A stretch of DNA of 64,000 bases from MWCO01 sp964488865 (GCA_964488865.1 CAZAWR010000006.1:124001-188000); one strand, 5' to 3'; positions 1 to 8,249 are shown, counted from the stretch's first letter. A program made the numbers and translations. Notes: generated by a model from the letters alone, not told the origin.

Positions 1-616
1 CCGGGGCAGCAGCAGCAGCAGCCTCACCCTCGGCTCCAGGCACCGCTTCCACTTCTTCCTCAACCGCCGGGTCGACAGCCACGATGGTCTGCTCGATCGG
101 AAGGCGAATGGTGACCCCTTCGGGCACGGTCAAATCGCTGACCTTGCGCACGTCGTTCTGGTTCATCTCGGTGACGTCGAACTCGATGAACTGAGGAATC
201 GCCGCGGGCAAACAGGAGATGGGCAGCTTGCGGAAGATCTGGCGGAGAGTTCCACCTTCGACCACGCCAGCAGCCTTGCCCGTGGTGGTCAAGGGGACCT
301 CGACCTCGACGGGCTTGTTCACGTCGATGCAGAGGAAGTCCGCATGAACCAGGTCCCGGCTGAGGGGGTGGTAGGTGTGCTCGGCCAGGAGCGCCGTGAA
401 GGGCTCTGCCCCGTCGACCACGAGCTCGAGGACGGCGTTGCGGCCCCACGGGCCGGTGACGGCAGCCATGAGGTCCTTGGGATTCACGGTAATGGCGGTG
501 GTGGCATGTCCCGGACCGTAGGCCACGGCGGGGATCTTGCCTTCGCGGCGAAGTCGGGCGGAAGGCCCCTTGCCTCGCTCGGCGCGGAGCGAAGCGTCGA
601 TCTTGTGGAACTCCAT
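1..616 (-). CDS. rplY: 50S ribosomal protein L25/general stress protein Ctc (3' end outside window)
   Basis: Binds 5S rRNA in the large ribosomal subunit; the longer Ctc form has an extra C-terminal beta domain. The reverse strand reads MEFHKIDASLRAERGKGPSA from an ATG at 616, preceded by an AGGAAG-type ribosome binding site. The N-terminal L25 fold (about residues 1-95) is followed by the TL5/Ctc C-terminal domain (FDVTEMNQNDVRKVSDL region) and then an acidic, Glu/Ala-rich tail that runs off the window edge at base 1. It lies just downstream of prs on the same strand, the usual prs-ctc order in bacteria, which supports both calls. The protein is incomplete, so the true C-terminus is unknown. 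Confidence 0.93.
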   Translation of the reverse strand, partial: MEFHKIDASLRAERGKGPSARLRREGKIPAVAYGPGHATTAITVNPKDLMAAVTGPWGRNAVLELVVDGAEPFTALLAEHTYHPLSRDLVHADFLCIDVNKPVEVEVPLTTTGKAAGVVEGGTLRQIFRKLPISCLPAAIPQFIEFDVTEMNQNDVRKVSDLTVPEGVTIRLPIEQTIVAVDPAVEEEVEAVPGAEGEAAAAAAP

Positions 617-684
617 CTTCCTGTCTCTTCCTAGCTAGTCTACTGCGCTGGTCTTTGGCGCTAGCCTTCTGGGGCTGCTCTCGC

Positions 685-1629
685 TCACGCGAAGAGCGAG
701 CTAATCGAGTCGCTGTGATGAATGCGACGGATGGCCTCGCCCACCAACCGGGCGACGGACACGACGCGGATCTTTTCGCACTCGGCGGCTTCCGCCGAGA
801 GGGGAACGGTATTGGTGACGACGACCTCGGTCAATGGGGAGTCGATGATCCTGGCGACGGCCGGGCCTGAGAGCACAGCGTGCGTGGCGCAGGCGACGAT
901 CTTGCGAGCGCCCGCCTGCTGCAAGGCCCGGGCGGAGTTGCAGAGCGTGCCCGCGGTGTCGATCATGTCGTCGACGATGATGCAGTCGCGACCTTCGACC
1001 TCGCCGATGATGTGCATGACCTCGGAGATGTTCGCGCGCTCGCGACGCTTGTCGATGATGGCGAGGGAGGCACCGAGGCGTTTGGCGTAAGCGCGAGCAC
1101 GTTCGACGCCACCGGCATCGGGCGAAACGACGACGGCGTTGTTGTCGAAGTTGCGCTTGAGGTAGCTCTCGAGCATGACGGGCATCGAGAAGAGGTGATC
1201 GAAGGGGATATTGAAGAAGCCCTGGATCTGTCCCGCGTGCAGGTCGACGCACAGGACGCGGTTGACGCCGGCGGACACCATCAGGTCCGCGCAGAGCTTG
1301 GAAGTGATGGGGGTGCGCGGGGCGACCTTGCGGTCCTGGCGTGCGTAGCCGTAGTACGGGACGACCGCGGTGATCGAACCGGCCGACGCGCGACGAAGGG
1401 CGTCAGAGATGATGAGCAGCTCCATGAAGTTTTCGTTCACGGGGGAGCAGGTGGGCTGAATCACGTAGGAGTCGACACCACGAACGTTCTCCTGGACCTC
1501 GCAGAAGGTTTCGCCGTCGGAGAAGCGCGAGACGCGGATCTGGCCGAGGGGGATCTCGAGGAACTTGACGATCTCCTGCGCCAGAGCTGGATTCGCGTTG
1601 CCAGAAAAGATGCAAACCTTCCTGAACAC
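685..1629 (-). CDS. prs: Ribose-phosphate pyrophosphokinase (PRPP synthetase)
   Basis: Makes PRPP from ribose 5-phosphate and ATP, feeding purine, pyrimidine, histidine, tryptophan and NAD synthesis; cytosolic. The 314-residue length is normal for the class I enzyme. Visible motifs are FSDGE near the N-terminus, YYGYARQDRK in the ATP loop, the SPDAGG segment, and the PRPP-binding signature IVDDMIDTAGT near residues 215-225. The start is GTG at 1629, with an AAGGCAGG-like ribosome binding site upstream. The neighbouring ctc gene lies 68 bases downstream and is probably cotranscribed. Nothing is unusual in the active-site motifs. Confidence 0.97.
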   Translation of the reverse strand: MFRKVCIFSGNANPALAQEIVKFLEIPLGQIRVSRFSDGETFCEVQENVRGVDSYVIQPTCSPVNENFMELLIISDALRRASAGSITAVVPYYGYARQDRKVAPRTPITSKLCADLMVSAGVNRVLCVDLHAGQIQGFFNIPFDHLFSMPVMLESYLKRNFDNNAVVVSPDAGGVERARAYAKRLGASLAIIDKRRERANISEVMHIIGEVEGRDCIIVDDMIDTAGTLCNSARALQQAGARKIVACATHAVLSGPAVARIIDSPLTEVVVTNTVPLSAEAAECEKIRVVSVARLVGEAIRRIHHSDSISSLFA

Positions 1630-1800
1630 GTCGCGCCTGCCTTCGTGGATGGGTTATGCCGTGAAACCGACGCGCGAAGCCGCGCCGGGAGGGACCCGTG
1701 GCGGGGGCCCTATTGGAGGCGCGGAGTGGTAGCAGCCGGGGGCGGGGATGTCAACGGCTCGGCCGCCCGACGTGCAGCTGGGTCGCTACCCGGTTACGGC

Positions 1801-1984
1801 CCGGCTACGACTATGGACGGATGATGCACATCAACTAGGAACTGAGAACACGGAACACGGAACAGAGAACCAGGAATGGGCGGATTCAGGCACAACACGC
1901 ATGGCCTACCTCCGCACCACCCTTCTGTGCCTTCTCCGTCCTCTGTGGTTCTCCGCGGTGCGATCCCGGTACTCACTTCGGGCA
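1801..1984. repeat. Dispersed heptad-phased intergenic repeat, copy 1
   Basis: This lies in the 373-base gene-free gap between prs and the AbiEii gene. The sequence has two parts. The left part has GAACnnn-type words repeating every 7 bases (around 1838-1875). The right part has TTCTGTG/CTCTGTG-type words, also in 7-base phase (around 1921-1955). An almost colinear copy lies at 41793-41960, and a related right half recurs in 44856-45013. The rest of the gap (1630-1800) shows no gene. The element stops about 18 bases from the AbiEii stop codon. Confidence 0.8.
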
Positions 1985-2002
1985 CACGGTACAAGGGCCC
2001 GC

Positions 2003-2803
2003 TCAGGGGCCCAGCGCAGAAGCCAGGTTCTCGATCGAGAGGAGAACACGGTCTTCAGGGCGTTCAAGAAATGGGCGAACGTCCCGACGGAGCACGTCGA
2101 CGTCCAACGCATCGAGCCGCTCCCTCACTTGCTCGCGCCAACCGCTCGCGTCGTATCGGCCCACACCCTGGGTCTGGTCGAGGGCGTTTTGCAGGAACAA
2201 GAGGTTGGGCTCCACAGGGGGACGACGCCCGCGGTACCAGAGCAAGTCGAACCAATCGCGCCCCTTGGGATAAGACCGGGTGAGCAGCGCGTGAACCTTG
2301 CCCGCCATCAGCGAGGGGAGGTCGTGGTGACAAACCACGAACGTCACATGCTGGGATACGACCGTGCGAACGAGCGACGCGCCAGCGGGAGGGAGCGTGT
2401 CGAGCTCCAGCTTGATGGAGAGCTTCTGCTCAGGACGAGCCGCGATTCCCGCGTCCTGCATGAGGCAAGCGAACCGGAGCCACGCCACGTTCACCGTCTT
2501 GCGGTCGTTCCAGCGGATCGTGCATTCGTAGCCCGCCAGGGACATCTCCGTCTGGAGTTTGCGCAGCCATCGCACGGGTGCATAGCCAGACGAATCGACC
2601 ACGGAGAAGTCCAGGTCCTCGGAGAATCGCGGCAGGCGTTCGAGAAATCGCAAGGCCGTACCTCCCACGAACGCCACCGATCGAAACGCTTCTTGCTCGT
2701 GCAGCGACCGCAGGACCCAGGCCTGAAGGTACTCACGCAGCAGGTTGAGCTTCCGTGCGGGGTCCTCCACGTGCGCCACCCGAGCGAGAGCCTCGTCTTT
2801 CAC
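2003..2803 (-). CDS. AbiEii-type nucleotidyltransferase toxin (type IV toxin-antitoxin)
   Basis: A putative nucleotidyltransferase toxin of the AbiEii/AbiGii family, which halts growth (in characterised members by modifying RNA substrates) and often acts in phage abortive infection. The 266-residue product shows the DNA polymerase beta-like signature FVGGTALRFL, followed by RFSEDLDFS with the two metal-binding aspartates (about residues 47-72). It also has KLSIKLELDT and the family-typical GKVHALLTRSYPKGRDWFD block, where Lys and Asp are conserved. It starts with GTG at 2803, overlapping the antitoxin stop by four bases, so translation is probably coupled. All key motifs look intact. The exact substrate cannot be read from the sequence. 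Confidence 0.92.
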   Translation of the reverse strand: MKDEALARVAHVEDPARKLNLLREYLQAWVLRSLHEQEAFRSVAFVGGTALRFLERLPRFSEDLDFSVVDSSGYAPVRWLRKLQTEMSLAGYECTIRWNDRKTVNVAWLRFACLMQDAGIAARPEQKLSIKLELDTLPPAGASLVRTVVSQHVTFVVCHHDLPSLMAGKVHALLTRSYPKGRDWFDLLWYRGRRPPVEPNLLFLQNALDQTQGVGRYDASGWREQVRERLDALDVDVLRRDVRPFLERPEDRVLLSIENLASALGP

Positions 2804-3435
2804 AGATCAACCCCTTCGTCTGCGACGGCGAGAACATGCGCCAAGCGTGACACCGCTCGCCGCACCCGCGGGCTTCCTAGGCCAGAAGCCAGGCTCTCGA
2901 GTTTCGCCAGATCAAAGCTGTCCACGGAGACCCTCATCTCTCGCCACCGGTCCGACGTCCACTCCCCTGTCGACAGGTGCACATGATCGAACAAAGCCTT
3001 CTCGGGCGAGGCGACGAGCACCGACGCTCCCGACATCGCCACCGCGTGGTATCCACCAAAAATCTCCTGCTTGACGTTTCGGAACACGAATTCACCGAAC
3101 GCGTTCACGAAGCGTCGAGGCACACGCGATGTCACGCTGGTGTGCACCATCACCGCCTCGGGGATGATGCCGTGATAGGAAAGGGCCCACTCGCAAGAGA
3201 GGTACGAGGGCCGATAGATCGCGTTCGCGAGAGCAGCGGGCTGGACCGGCACCTTGCGATACGACTCGGCGAGCGTGTAGAGGCCGCGCCGAAGCGGCAG
3301 CACCCGCCCGGCTCGCGAGAGACGATAGAGTTGGTTGACGATGGTCTCTCGACGCTCCCCTGAGAGCTGCACCAGGGCAGCCAAGTCGAACCACGGCAGG
3401 CTGCCCACCTGCCGCATGAGATCATCGAGATTCAT
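2800..3435 (-). CDS. AbiEi-type antitoxin/transcriptional autorepressor
   Basis: Partner of the adjacent AbiEii toxin. The N-terminal 60 residues form a winged-helix-like domain (LVQLSGERRETIVNQLYRLS, then GRVLPLRRGLYTL), typical of AbiEi proteins that bind inverted repeats in their own promoter. The remaining part (YLSCEWALSYHG, PEKALFDHVHL) matches the antitoxin C-terminal domain seen in this family. Its length of 211 aa is normal. The ATG at 3435 has no convincing ribosome binding site but lies only seven bases from a good -10 box, so the mRNA may be leaderless. It overlaps the toxin gene by GTGA. Autoregulation is inferred from the perfect palindrome covering the promoter. Confidence 0.9.
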   Translation of the reverse strand: MNLDDLMRQVGSLPWFDLAALVQLSGERRETIVNQLYRLSRAGRVLPLRRGLYTLAESYRKVPVQPAALANAIYRPSYLSCEWALSYHGIIPEAVMVHTSVTSRVPRRFVNAFGEFVFRNVKQEIFGGYHAVAMSGASVLVASPEKALFDHVHLSTGEWTSDRWREMRVSVDSFDLAKLESLASGLGSPRVRRAVSRLAHVLAVADEGVDL

Positions 3436-3470
3436 TTCTTATAATCTACACGCATGTAGATTATTGTAAA
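3436..3470 (-). promoter_or_regulatory. AbiE operon promoter with perfect palindromic operator
   Basis: On the reverse strand a -35 box TTTACA (3465-3470) and a -10 box TAGATT (3443-3448) are separated by 16 bases. A perfect 10-bp inverted repeat, ATAATCTACA at 3441-3450 and TGTAGATTAT at 3455-3464 around CGCA, spans the spacer and the -10 box, which fits an AbiEi operator. The -10 box ends seven bases before the ATG. Confidence 0.8.
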
Positions 3471-3483
3471 TGAATCACCATCC

Positions 3484-4311
3484 TCAATCCCGATGCCACT
3501 CGCGCTTCCGAGCGATCGCCCCCAGATCCTTCGCGATCTGCTCGGTGACCGCGGCGTCCGTGGCCGTGAACCCCGCCTTCGACTCGAGCCCGAGCTCGAG
3601 CATGACGAGCAGCTGCCCTCCCGCAAGGACCGGCACCATGAGAACCGCCATCGGCGAGATGCCCGTCGCCAGGATACGGGCCACCACGGCCGAACCGACC
3701 ACGCCAGGGATCGGCTCGCTCAACACGAGCCGACCATCCCGCGCCACGCGCAACGCCTGATCCGAGGGGTCGATCGTGCGACCGACCCCGAACTGTGCGC
3801 GCGGCCCGACGCCCTCGAGCGTGATCATCGCGCCCCCCGCCTGCCGCGAGTAGACGTGGACCCAGCCGCAATCCGCACCGGTCACCGCGGAAGCCAGCTG
3901 CAAGAACTTGCTCGCGGCTTCGTTGAGCGTCCGGCAATCACGTAGCGACTGCGCCTGCGCGTCGGTCGACGGCAACTGCAGCGGGTACAGGTCGCTCACA
4001 CGGGCGAGCTTCGAGCTTGCCTTCGCCTCCTCTCGGCTCGGCAACATCCCAAGCTCGGCCGCGAACTCGGACACGAGCCGCCACCGCCCCCACCCCGTCG
4101 ACCACACCATCGCGTCCAGGGGAACCTTGCCCGCGTGAATGCCCCGCGCCAGCAGCTCACCGTCCACCGGACCGATCGTCGCGTCCCCGTCGGTCACGAA
4201 GTACCGCTCGCCCGTCGTCGCTTGCTCTTGACTCACATGGTCCTCACTGCCGGCCTCATTCACGAAAGGCGTCTCGGTATCGTTCAGTGCATCGGTCGCT
4301 GCATCCTGCAT
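3484..4311 (-). CDS. GYF-domain and GAF-domain protein
   Basis: Function unknown. The 275-residue protein has an acidic N-terminal stretch, then a GYF_2-type domain at about residues 33-85 (ERYFVTDGDATIGPVDGELL ending in WSTGWGRWRLVSEF), and a GAF-like sensory domain at about 125-265 (CGWVHVYSRQAGGAM, MAVLMVPVLAGGQLLVMLEL). GYF_2 domains usually mediate protein-protein contacts, and in myxobacteria they occur in proteins tied to kinases and motility; that role here is inference. No output domain is present. The gene ends 48 bases before the abiEi start, with that operon's own promoter in between, so it is probably a separate unit. Confidence 0.75.
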   Translation of the reverse strand: MQDAATDALNDTETPFVNEAGSEDHVSQEQATTGERYFVTDGDATIGPVDGELLARGIHAGKVPLDAMVWSTGWGRWRLVSEFAAELGMLPSREEAKASSKLARVSDLYPLQLPSTDAQAQSLRDCRTLNEAASKFLQLASAVTGADCGWVHVYSRQAGGAMITLEGVGPRAQFGVGRTIDPSDQALRVARDGRLVLSEPIPGVVGSAVVARILATGISPMAVLMVPVLAGGQLLVMLELGLESKAGFTATDAAVTEQIAKDLGAIARKREWHRD

Positions 4312-4356
4312 GACAAGCCCCCAACTGTTCCTGGCTAGATTCGTGAACGGTACGCG

Positions 4357-4384
4357 TATGTAAACAAACGGGATACCTTGTCAA
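4357..4384 (-). promoter_or_regulatory. Sigma-70-like promoter of the GYF-GAF gene
   Basis: The reverse strand reads TTGACA (4379-4384), a 16-base spacer, then TACATA (4357-4362), about 45 bases upstream of the GYF-GAF start. Both boxes are close to consensus and unusually AT-rich for this genome. Confidence 0.6.
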
Positions 4385-4480
4385 GCAACAACGTCACGGG
4401 CCGCGACGAACCGCTGCGGGATGGCTACACTTGCCGCCGTCGCAGAAGCCGCCGCATGCTGCCGCCGACCGAGGCATTCC

Positions 4481-5416
4481 TTGTCCTATCCCCAGCCGCC
4501 TTCCCCTGAACCACGCTATCCCCACACCGGGATCGCGCCCGGTTTCGCGCCGGGCATGCCCGGGACCGCCCCTGGCATGGCTCCGCCCCCACCGCCGGCC
4601 CCGACTAGCGCAGCGGCCACGGCTTCGCTCGTGCTCGCCATCCTCGGGTCCATGTGTCTCGGCCCCATCGGCGCCATCGCGGCCATCATCCTGGGTGCCG
4701 TCGCGCTCTGGGACATCCATTCGTCCCAAGGGAAGAAGTCGGGCTCCGTTCTCGCCTGGGTCGGGGTCGTGATCGGCAGCCTCACGACCCTCGCCTACGC
4801 CGCCGTCATCCTGTTGCTCGTGTACACCGGAAGCTCGGCGGCATCCCCCGCGCCGTCACCGATCTACATGCCGCCTCCACTTCCCACCGCCACGGCAGTC
4901 CCCTCCCCTACCCCCGGTGGAGGCATCACCGAGACGCGCGAAGTGCGCACCACGGACACGCGCGTCGGTGCGGTGCCCGTGGTCGACATCGGCCTGTCGG
5001 AACCGTCGCTCGAAGCGGCGCTCCGCAAGCAGCGAACCCTCGCCGAGCGCGATGGTCACAAGCTGGTGCTGCAGACCACGTCAACGACGTGCCGTCCGTG
5101 CCAAGGCGTGGCAGCTGCGCTCACCGACCCGAAGATGCAAGCTGCGCTCGCTGGAGTGAGGCTGGTGCGCGTGGACGTGCACGACTTCCACGAAGAGCTG
5201 ACGGAGATGGGCATCCCGCACGAGTCCATCCCGGGCTTCTTCTTCCTGGGAACGGACCTGTCGCCGCGCGACGGCATCCACGGCGGCGAGTGGGACGACG
5301 ACACCGCCGACAACATCGCCCCTGTGGTCGGGCCCTTCGTACGCGGAACGTACGTGCGACGCCGGCATCCGTTCGCTGCGCCTCGTGGCCCCGCTCCTCG
5401 CGGCACGGCGTTGTAG
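4481..5416 (+). CDS. DUF4190-like membrane protein with thioredoxin-like domain (CRPC motif)
   Basis: Predicted bitopic or polytopic membrane protein with an extracytoplasmic thioredoxin-like domain. From the chosen start the N-terminus is a Pro-rich segment (SYPQPPSPEP type) followed by a DUF4190-like pair of hydrophobic helices with a GKKSG loop (about residues 45-115) and a Pro-rich linker. The C-terminal half (about 165-285) has a thioredoxin-like fold with CRPC in TTSTTCRPCQGV and the later cis-Pro region SIPGFFFLG. TTG at 4481 is preferred because GAGG sits six bases upstream and the sequence then begins as DUF4190 proteins usually do; ATG at 4421 is an in-frame alternative. It could act as a thiol oxidoreductase on exported Cys-rich proteins, which is inference. 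Confidence 0.7.
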   Translation: MSYPQPPSPEPRYPHTGIAPGFAPGMPGTAPGMAPPPPPAPTSAAATASLVLAILGSMCLGPIGAIAAIILGAVALWDIHSSQGKKSGSVLAWVGVVIGSLTTLAYAAVILLLVYTGSSAASPAPSPIYMPPPLPTATAVPSPTPGGGITETREVRTTDTRVGAVPVVDIGLSEPSLEAALRKQRTLAERDGHKLVLQTTSTTCRPCQGVAAALTDPKMQAALAGVRLVRVDVHDFHEELTEMGIPHESIPGFFFLGTDLSPRDGIHGGEWDDDTADNIAPVVGPFVRGTYVRRRHPFAAPRGPAPRGTAL

Positions 5417-5419
5417 TCG

Positions 5420-6259
5420 CTACCCTTCGGAACCGGATCGCCGTCGCTTGCCCCTCGCTCGCGGCTCGTCCTTCGGCGTATCCGACGAGGCCACGTCCGA
5501 CGAAGAGGAGCGCGGCCACGGCTCGCACGCGCCTCGCTGGTTCGACGGGCACGCGATACGCACATGGAAGTGGTCCGCATGCGGCGTGGTGCCATCGGGC
5601 TGGGACATGACGCGCGCGGCCTCCAACCGGATCTGTCGCGACGCGCGCTGTCGCTCGGCCTCCACGAGCAAGCGCTTTCGGAGATCGTTGGACACGAAGA
5701 TCTGTTGCACGCGGGCCTTCGGATCGCGCAGCAAGGACTCGACGAGCGTCCAGTTGCGTGCGTCGTCGAAGCGAGCCACCGGGTGGTTGGTCGCTCGCCC
5801 GTTCGCGCCGAACTCCACGAAGGTGTGGTGGTACAGTGGCTTGCCCCGCGGGTCCGTCATGTAGAACGAGATGTCGACGTCGCGTCCGCTCTGGTGAGAC
5901 CTATGCTTTCGGAGCGTCCCACCGCCGCGGCTGGACAGGTCCCCGACGCTCATCGAGCACGGGCCGTGCTTCTCATGGACCTCGAGGGCAGCCCTGCGCA
6001 CCATGCCGACGAGCTCGGGCAGGCCCCACCGGAAGTCCGGATGATTCCACGCGGGCACGATGCGAACGTGGTCCGACGGCTCGAGCTTGTCGCCGCGCAC
6101 GAGGCGTCCGGCGTTGGGGGCGCCGAGGGACAGGGCGCTGCTCGAGCGGAGCAGGGCCGTGGGCGCACTCGGTGCCGGGGGGGCCGAGGCCACGTCGATG
6201 GGAGCGAGCAGCACGGAGGCTACGATCGCAAGGGTTCCTGGGATCGATTGCAGGCGCAC
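5420..6259 (-). CDS. Penicillin-insensitive murein endopeptidase, MepA (M74) family
   Basis: LAS-type zinc metallopeptidase that in MepA cuts D-Ala-mDAP cross-links in peptidoglycan. Zinc-site motifs are visible: SHQSGRDVDISFY (His and Asp ligands) and DHFHVRI (His ligand). PCSMSVGDLSSRGGG precedes them, as in the family. A signal peptide (LQSIPGTLAIVASVLLAPID, then VASA) indicates export to the periplasm. GTG at 6259 places this signal peptide at the N-terminus; a TTG at 6295 would add 12 Pro-rich residues. The C-terminus carries a basic, low-complexity tail of about 35 residues beyond the domain. It is convergent with the thioredoxin-like gene, with three bases between the stops. Confidence 0.85.
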   Translation of the reverse strand: MRLQSIPGTLAIVASVLLAPIDVASAPPAPSAPTALLRSSSALSLGAPNAGRLVRGDKLEPSDHVRIVPAWNHPDFRWGLPELVGMVRRAALEVHEKHGPCSMSVGDLSSRGGGTLRKHRSHQSGRDVDISFYMTDPRGKPLYHHTFVEFGANGRATNHPVARFDDARNWTLVESLLRDPKARVQQIFVSNDLRKRLLVEAERQRASRQIRLEAARVMSQPDGTTPHADHFHVRIACPSNQRGACEPWPRSSSSDVASSDTPKDEPRARGKRRRSGSEG

Positions 6260-6663
6260 CCGTGTCGGATAGGGGGTTGGAGGCGGGTGGGCCAAGTTTG
6301 GGGGCCTACGAACCCAACTCTCCGATGGAACCTACCCCGACAGATGTCTTGCCTCGCCGGGAGAACCGACCTCGGGCGCTGCACGGAGCGACGCTCGAGC
6401 GAGGAAAGCAGGTGCAGAGGATCGCTCGAGGTGGCGCCCGGGGTGAGCACACGCACCGAGGTCGTCTCGTGGAACCGGCGAAGCGCTTCGTCGTCGATAC
6501 CCCACGCGGACAGACTTTCTCGCTTTCGGGACGCCAACGCAGCCGCCGCGTCGGGGCTTGACGCGCTGTCCACCTGGAGTAGGCAGCAACCCCTTGTCGC
6601 GCCTTTCATCCCCTGTTCGGCCACCGCGCAAAGTGGTTGTGTGCAATCGACAGGGGGATCAAA
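6260..6663. other. Gene-free stretch upstream of the murein endopeptidase gene
   Basis: About 400 bases between the endopeptidase start and the 43-bp repeat array. Reading frames here are open only because of the base composition and show no recognisable motif or ribosome binding site. The endopeptidase promoter must lie here but no clear -35/-10 pair was seen. Confidence 0.5.
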
Positions 6664-7092
6664 AAAGCTCACGGCAGCTTCTGGAGGTGGGGGGAGGGAC
6701 CGGTCTGAAGCTTACGGGAGCTTCGGACAGGTGTGTCTGGGGTCGTCTGGAAGCTCGCGGGAGCTTCGGACAGGTGGCTGTGGGGTCGCCTTGAAGCATA
6801 GGGGAGCTTCGGACAGGTGTGTCTGGGGTTGTCTGGAAGCTCGCGGGAGCTTCGGACAGGTGGGTAAGGGGTCGCCTTGAAGCTTACGGGAGCTTCGGAC
6901 AGGTTGGTCCGGGGTCTTCTGGAAGCTCGCGGGAGCTTCGGACAGGTGGGTAAGGTGTCGCCTTGAAGCTTACGGGAGCTTCGGACAGGTGGGGGTGGGT
7001 TCGTCTTGAAGCTTGCGGGAGCTTCGGACAGGTGGGGGTGGGGTCGCCTTGACGCTTGCGGGAGCTTCGGAGAGGTCGGGCGAGGGCGGGTT
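6664..7092. repeat. 43-bp tandem repeat array; each unit contains a 6-bp stem hairpin
   Basis: Nine regular 43-bp units start at 6707, 6750, 6793, 6836, 6879, 6922, 6965, 7008 and 7051. A degenerate unit at 6664 precedes them. Most units begin GAAGCT, six bases, AGCTTC, a perfect or near-perfect inverted repeat, followed by GGACAGGT and a G-rich tail ending in TCGCCTT or TCGTCTG. The tail types partly alternate, which suggests an 86-bp higher-order unit in part of the array. The 43-bp period is not a multiple of three, so no protein repeat is encoded. No unique spacers exist, so it is not CRISPR. Confidence 0.93.
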
Positions 7093-7499
7093 GAAGATCA
7101 CAGACGCTCCCCCAAGGGACTCGCGACGGTCCGGGCACGGCGCTTCGCGCTGAGCACGAGCATCCATCCGCCTCACAACGCCTCGAAGTCGCTTGAAACC
7201 TTCACGGATGGTGAACGACGTGGCCGCTTCGCGCATACTCGGCAAGTCATTGCGCTTCGCGTGCCGGCCTCGCCCAACCGCGACATGAACCGCGCCGGCA
7301 TCCCGAAGCCGCACCGCGTTTGTCCCAGGTCCGGGCTCCACGCGATTCGCTTACATGCGGTCGTCGCACGATGTCGCACTCCACGCGTCGGGCAGCATCG
7401 CCGAGACCTCGTCTGCGGTGAGCTGCGCCCCCCCAATCCGCTTGCTCCCTGCCGCGAGGGATCGTACGAAGCCCCCAATCTTCCACCCCGAAACGAGCC
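7093..7499. other. Gene-free stretch between the repeat array and scoA
   Basis: About 400 bases without a credible gene. The last repeat unit fades out at 7093. A clear scoA promoter was not recognised; the ribosome binding site before scoA is also weak. Confidence 0.5.
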
Positions 7500-8249
7500 A
7501 TGAACAAAGTCTACAAGAACGCGCGTGAAGCCTGCGCGGACATCCCTTCGGGCGCCACCATGCTGCTCGGGGGATTCGGTCTGTGCGGGATCCCCGAAAA
7601 CTGCATCCTGGCCCTGCGGGACCTCGGCACCAAAGAGATCGTGATGATCTCGAACAACTGCGGGGTCGACGACTTCGGGTCGGGCGTCCTCCTGCAGACG
7701 CGACAGATCAGGAAGATGGTCTCGTCCTACGTCGGCGAGAACAAGGAGTTCGAGCGCCAGTTCCTGCAGGGCGAGCTCGAGGTCGAGCTGGTGCCGCAGG
7801 GCACGCTGGCCGAGCGCATTCGCGCGGGCGGCGCTGGCATTCCCGCCTTCTACACGCCCGCGGGTGTGGGGACCGCGGTGGCTGAGGGCGGCCTGCCCAT
7901 GCTCCACGACAAGGACGGTAACGTCATCAAGGCGTCGGAGCCCAAGGACATCCGCGTGTTCGACGGCAAGATGTACGTGCTCGAGCGCGGCATCACGGCG
8001 GACTACGCGCTGGTGAAGGCCTGGAAGGGCGACCGGATGGGCAACCTCGTGTACCGCCACACCGCGGCCAATTTCAATCCGATGATGGCGATGGCCGGTA
8101 GGGTCACGATCGCGGAGGTGGAGGAGCTGGTGGAGGTGGGTGAGCTTGACCCCGACCACGTCCACACGCCCAGTCTCTACGTCCAGAGGATCTTCCAGGG
8201 CGAGAACTACGAGAAGCGCATCGAGCGCCGAACCCTGAGGAAGTCGTAG
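7500..8249 (+). CDS. scoA: 3-oxoacid CoA-transferase subunit A
   Basis: Alpha subunit of succinyl-CoA:3-oxoacid CoA-transferase, which moves CoA between succinyl-CoA and acetoacetate for ketone-body or short-chain acid use. The 249-residue product contains the family blocks MLLGGFGLCGIPENCI, ISNNCGVDDFG and FYTPAGVGTAVAEGG, in which GxGGF near residue 23 is the CoA-binding signature. The C-terminal part ends normally (HVHTPSLYVQRIF). It is followed after 26 bases by scoB, so the two subunits are cotranscribed. The Shine-Dalgarno signal is weak, but the ATG at 7500 gives the standard N-terminus (MNKVYKNAREA). Confidence 0.95.
   Translation: MNKVYKNAREACADIPSGATMLLGGFGLCGIPENCILALRDLGTKEIVMISNNCGVDDFGSGVLLQTRQIRKMVSSYVGENKEFERQFLQGELEVELVPQGTLAERIRAGGAGIPAFYTPAGVGTAVAEGGLPMLHDKDGNVIKASEPKDIRVFDGKMYVLERGITADYALVKAWKGDRMGNLVYRHTAANFNPMMAMAGRVTIAEVEELVEVGELDPDHVHTPSLYVQRIFQGENYEKRIERRTLRKS

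Noticed and set aside
6220..6672. 150-residue frame on the reverse strand upstream of the murein endopeptidase
   Set aside because: It overlaps the endopeptidase signal region in another phase, has no ribosome site, and Cys/Arg-rich composition without pattern.
6664..7092. 43-bp repeats considered as a CRISPR array
   Set aside because: The intervening segments are also repeats, not unique spacers, and no cas genes are present.
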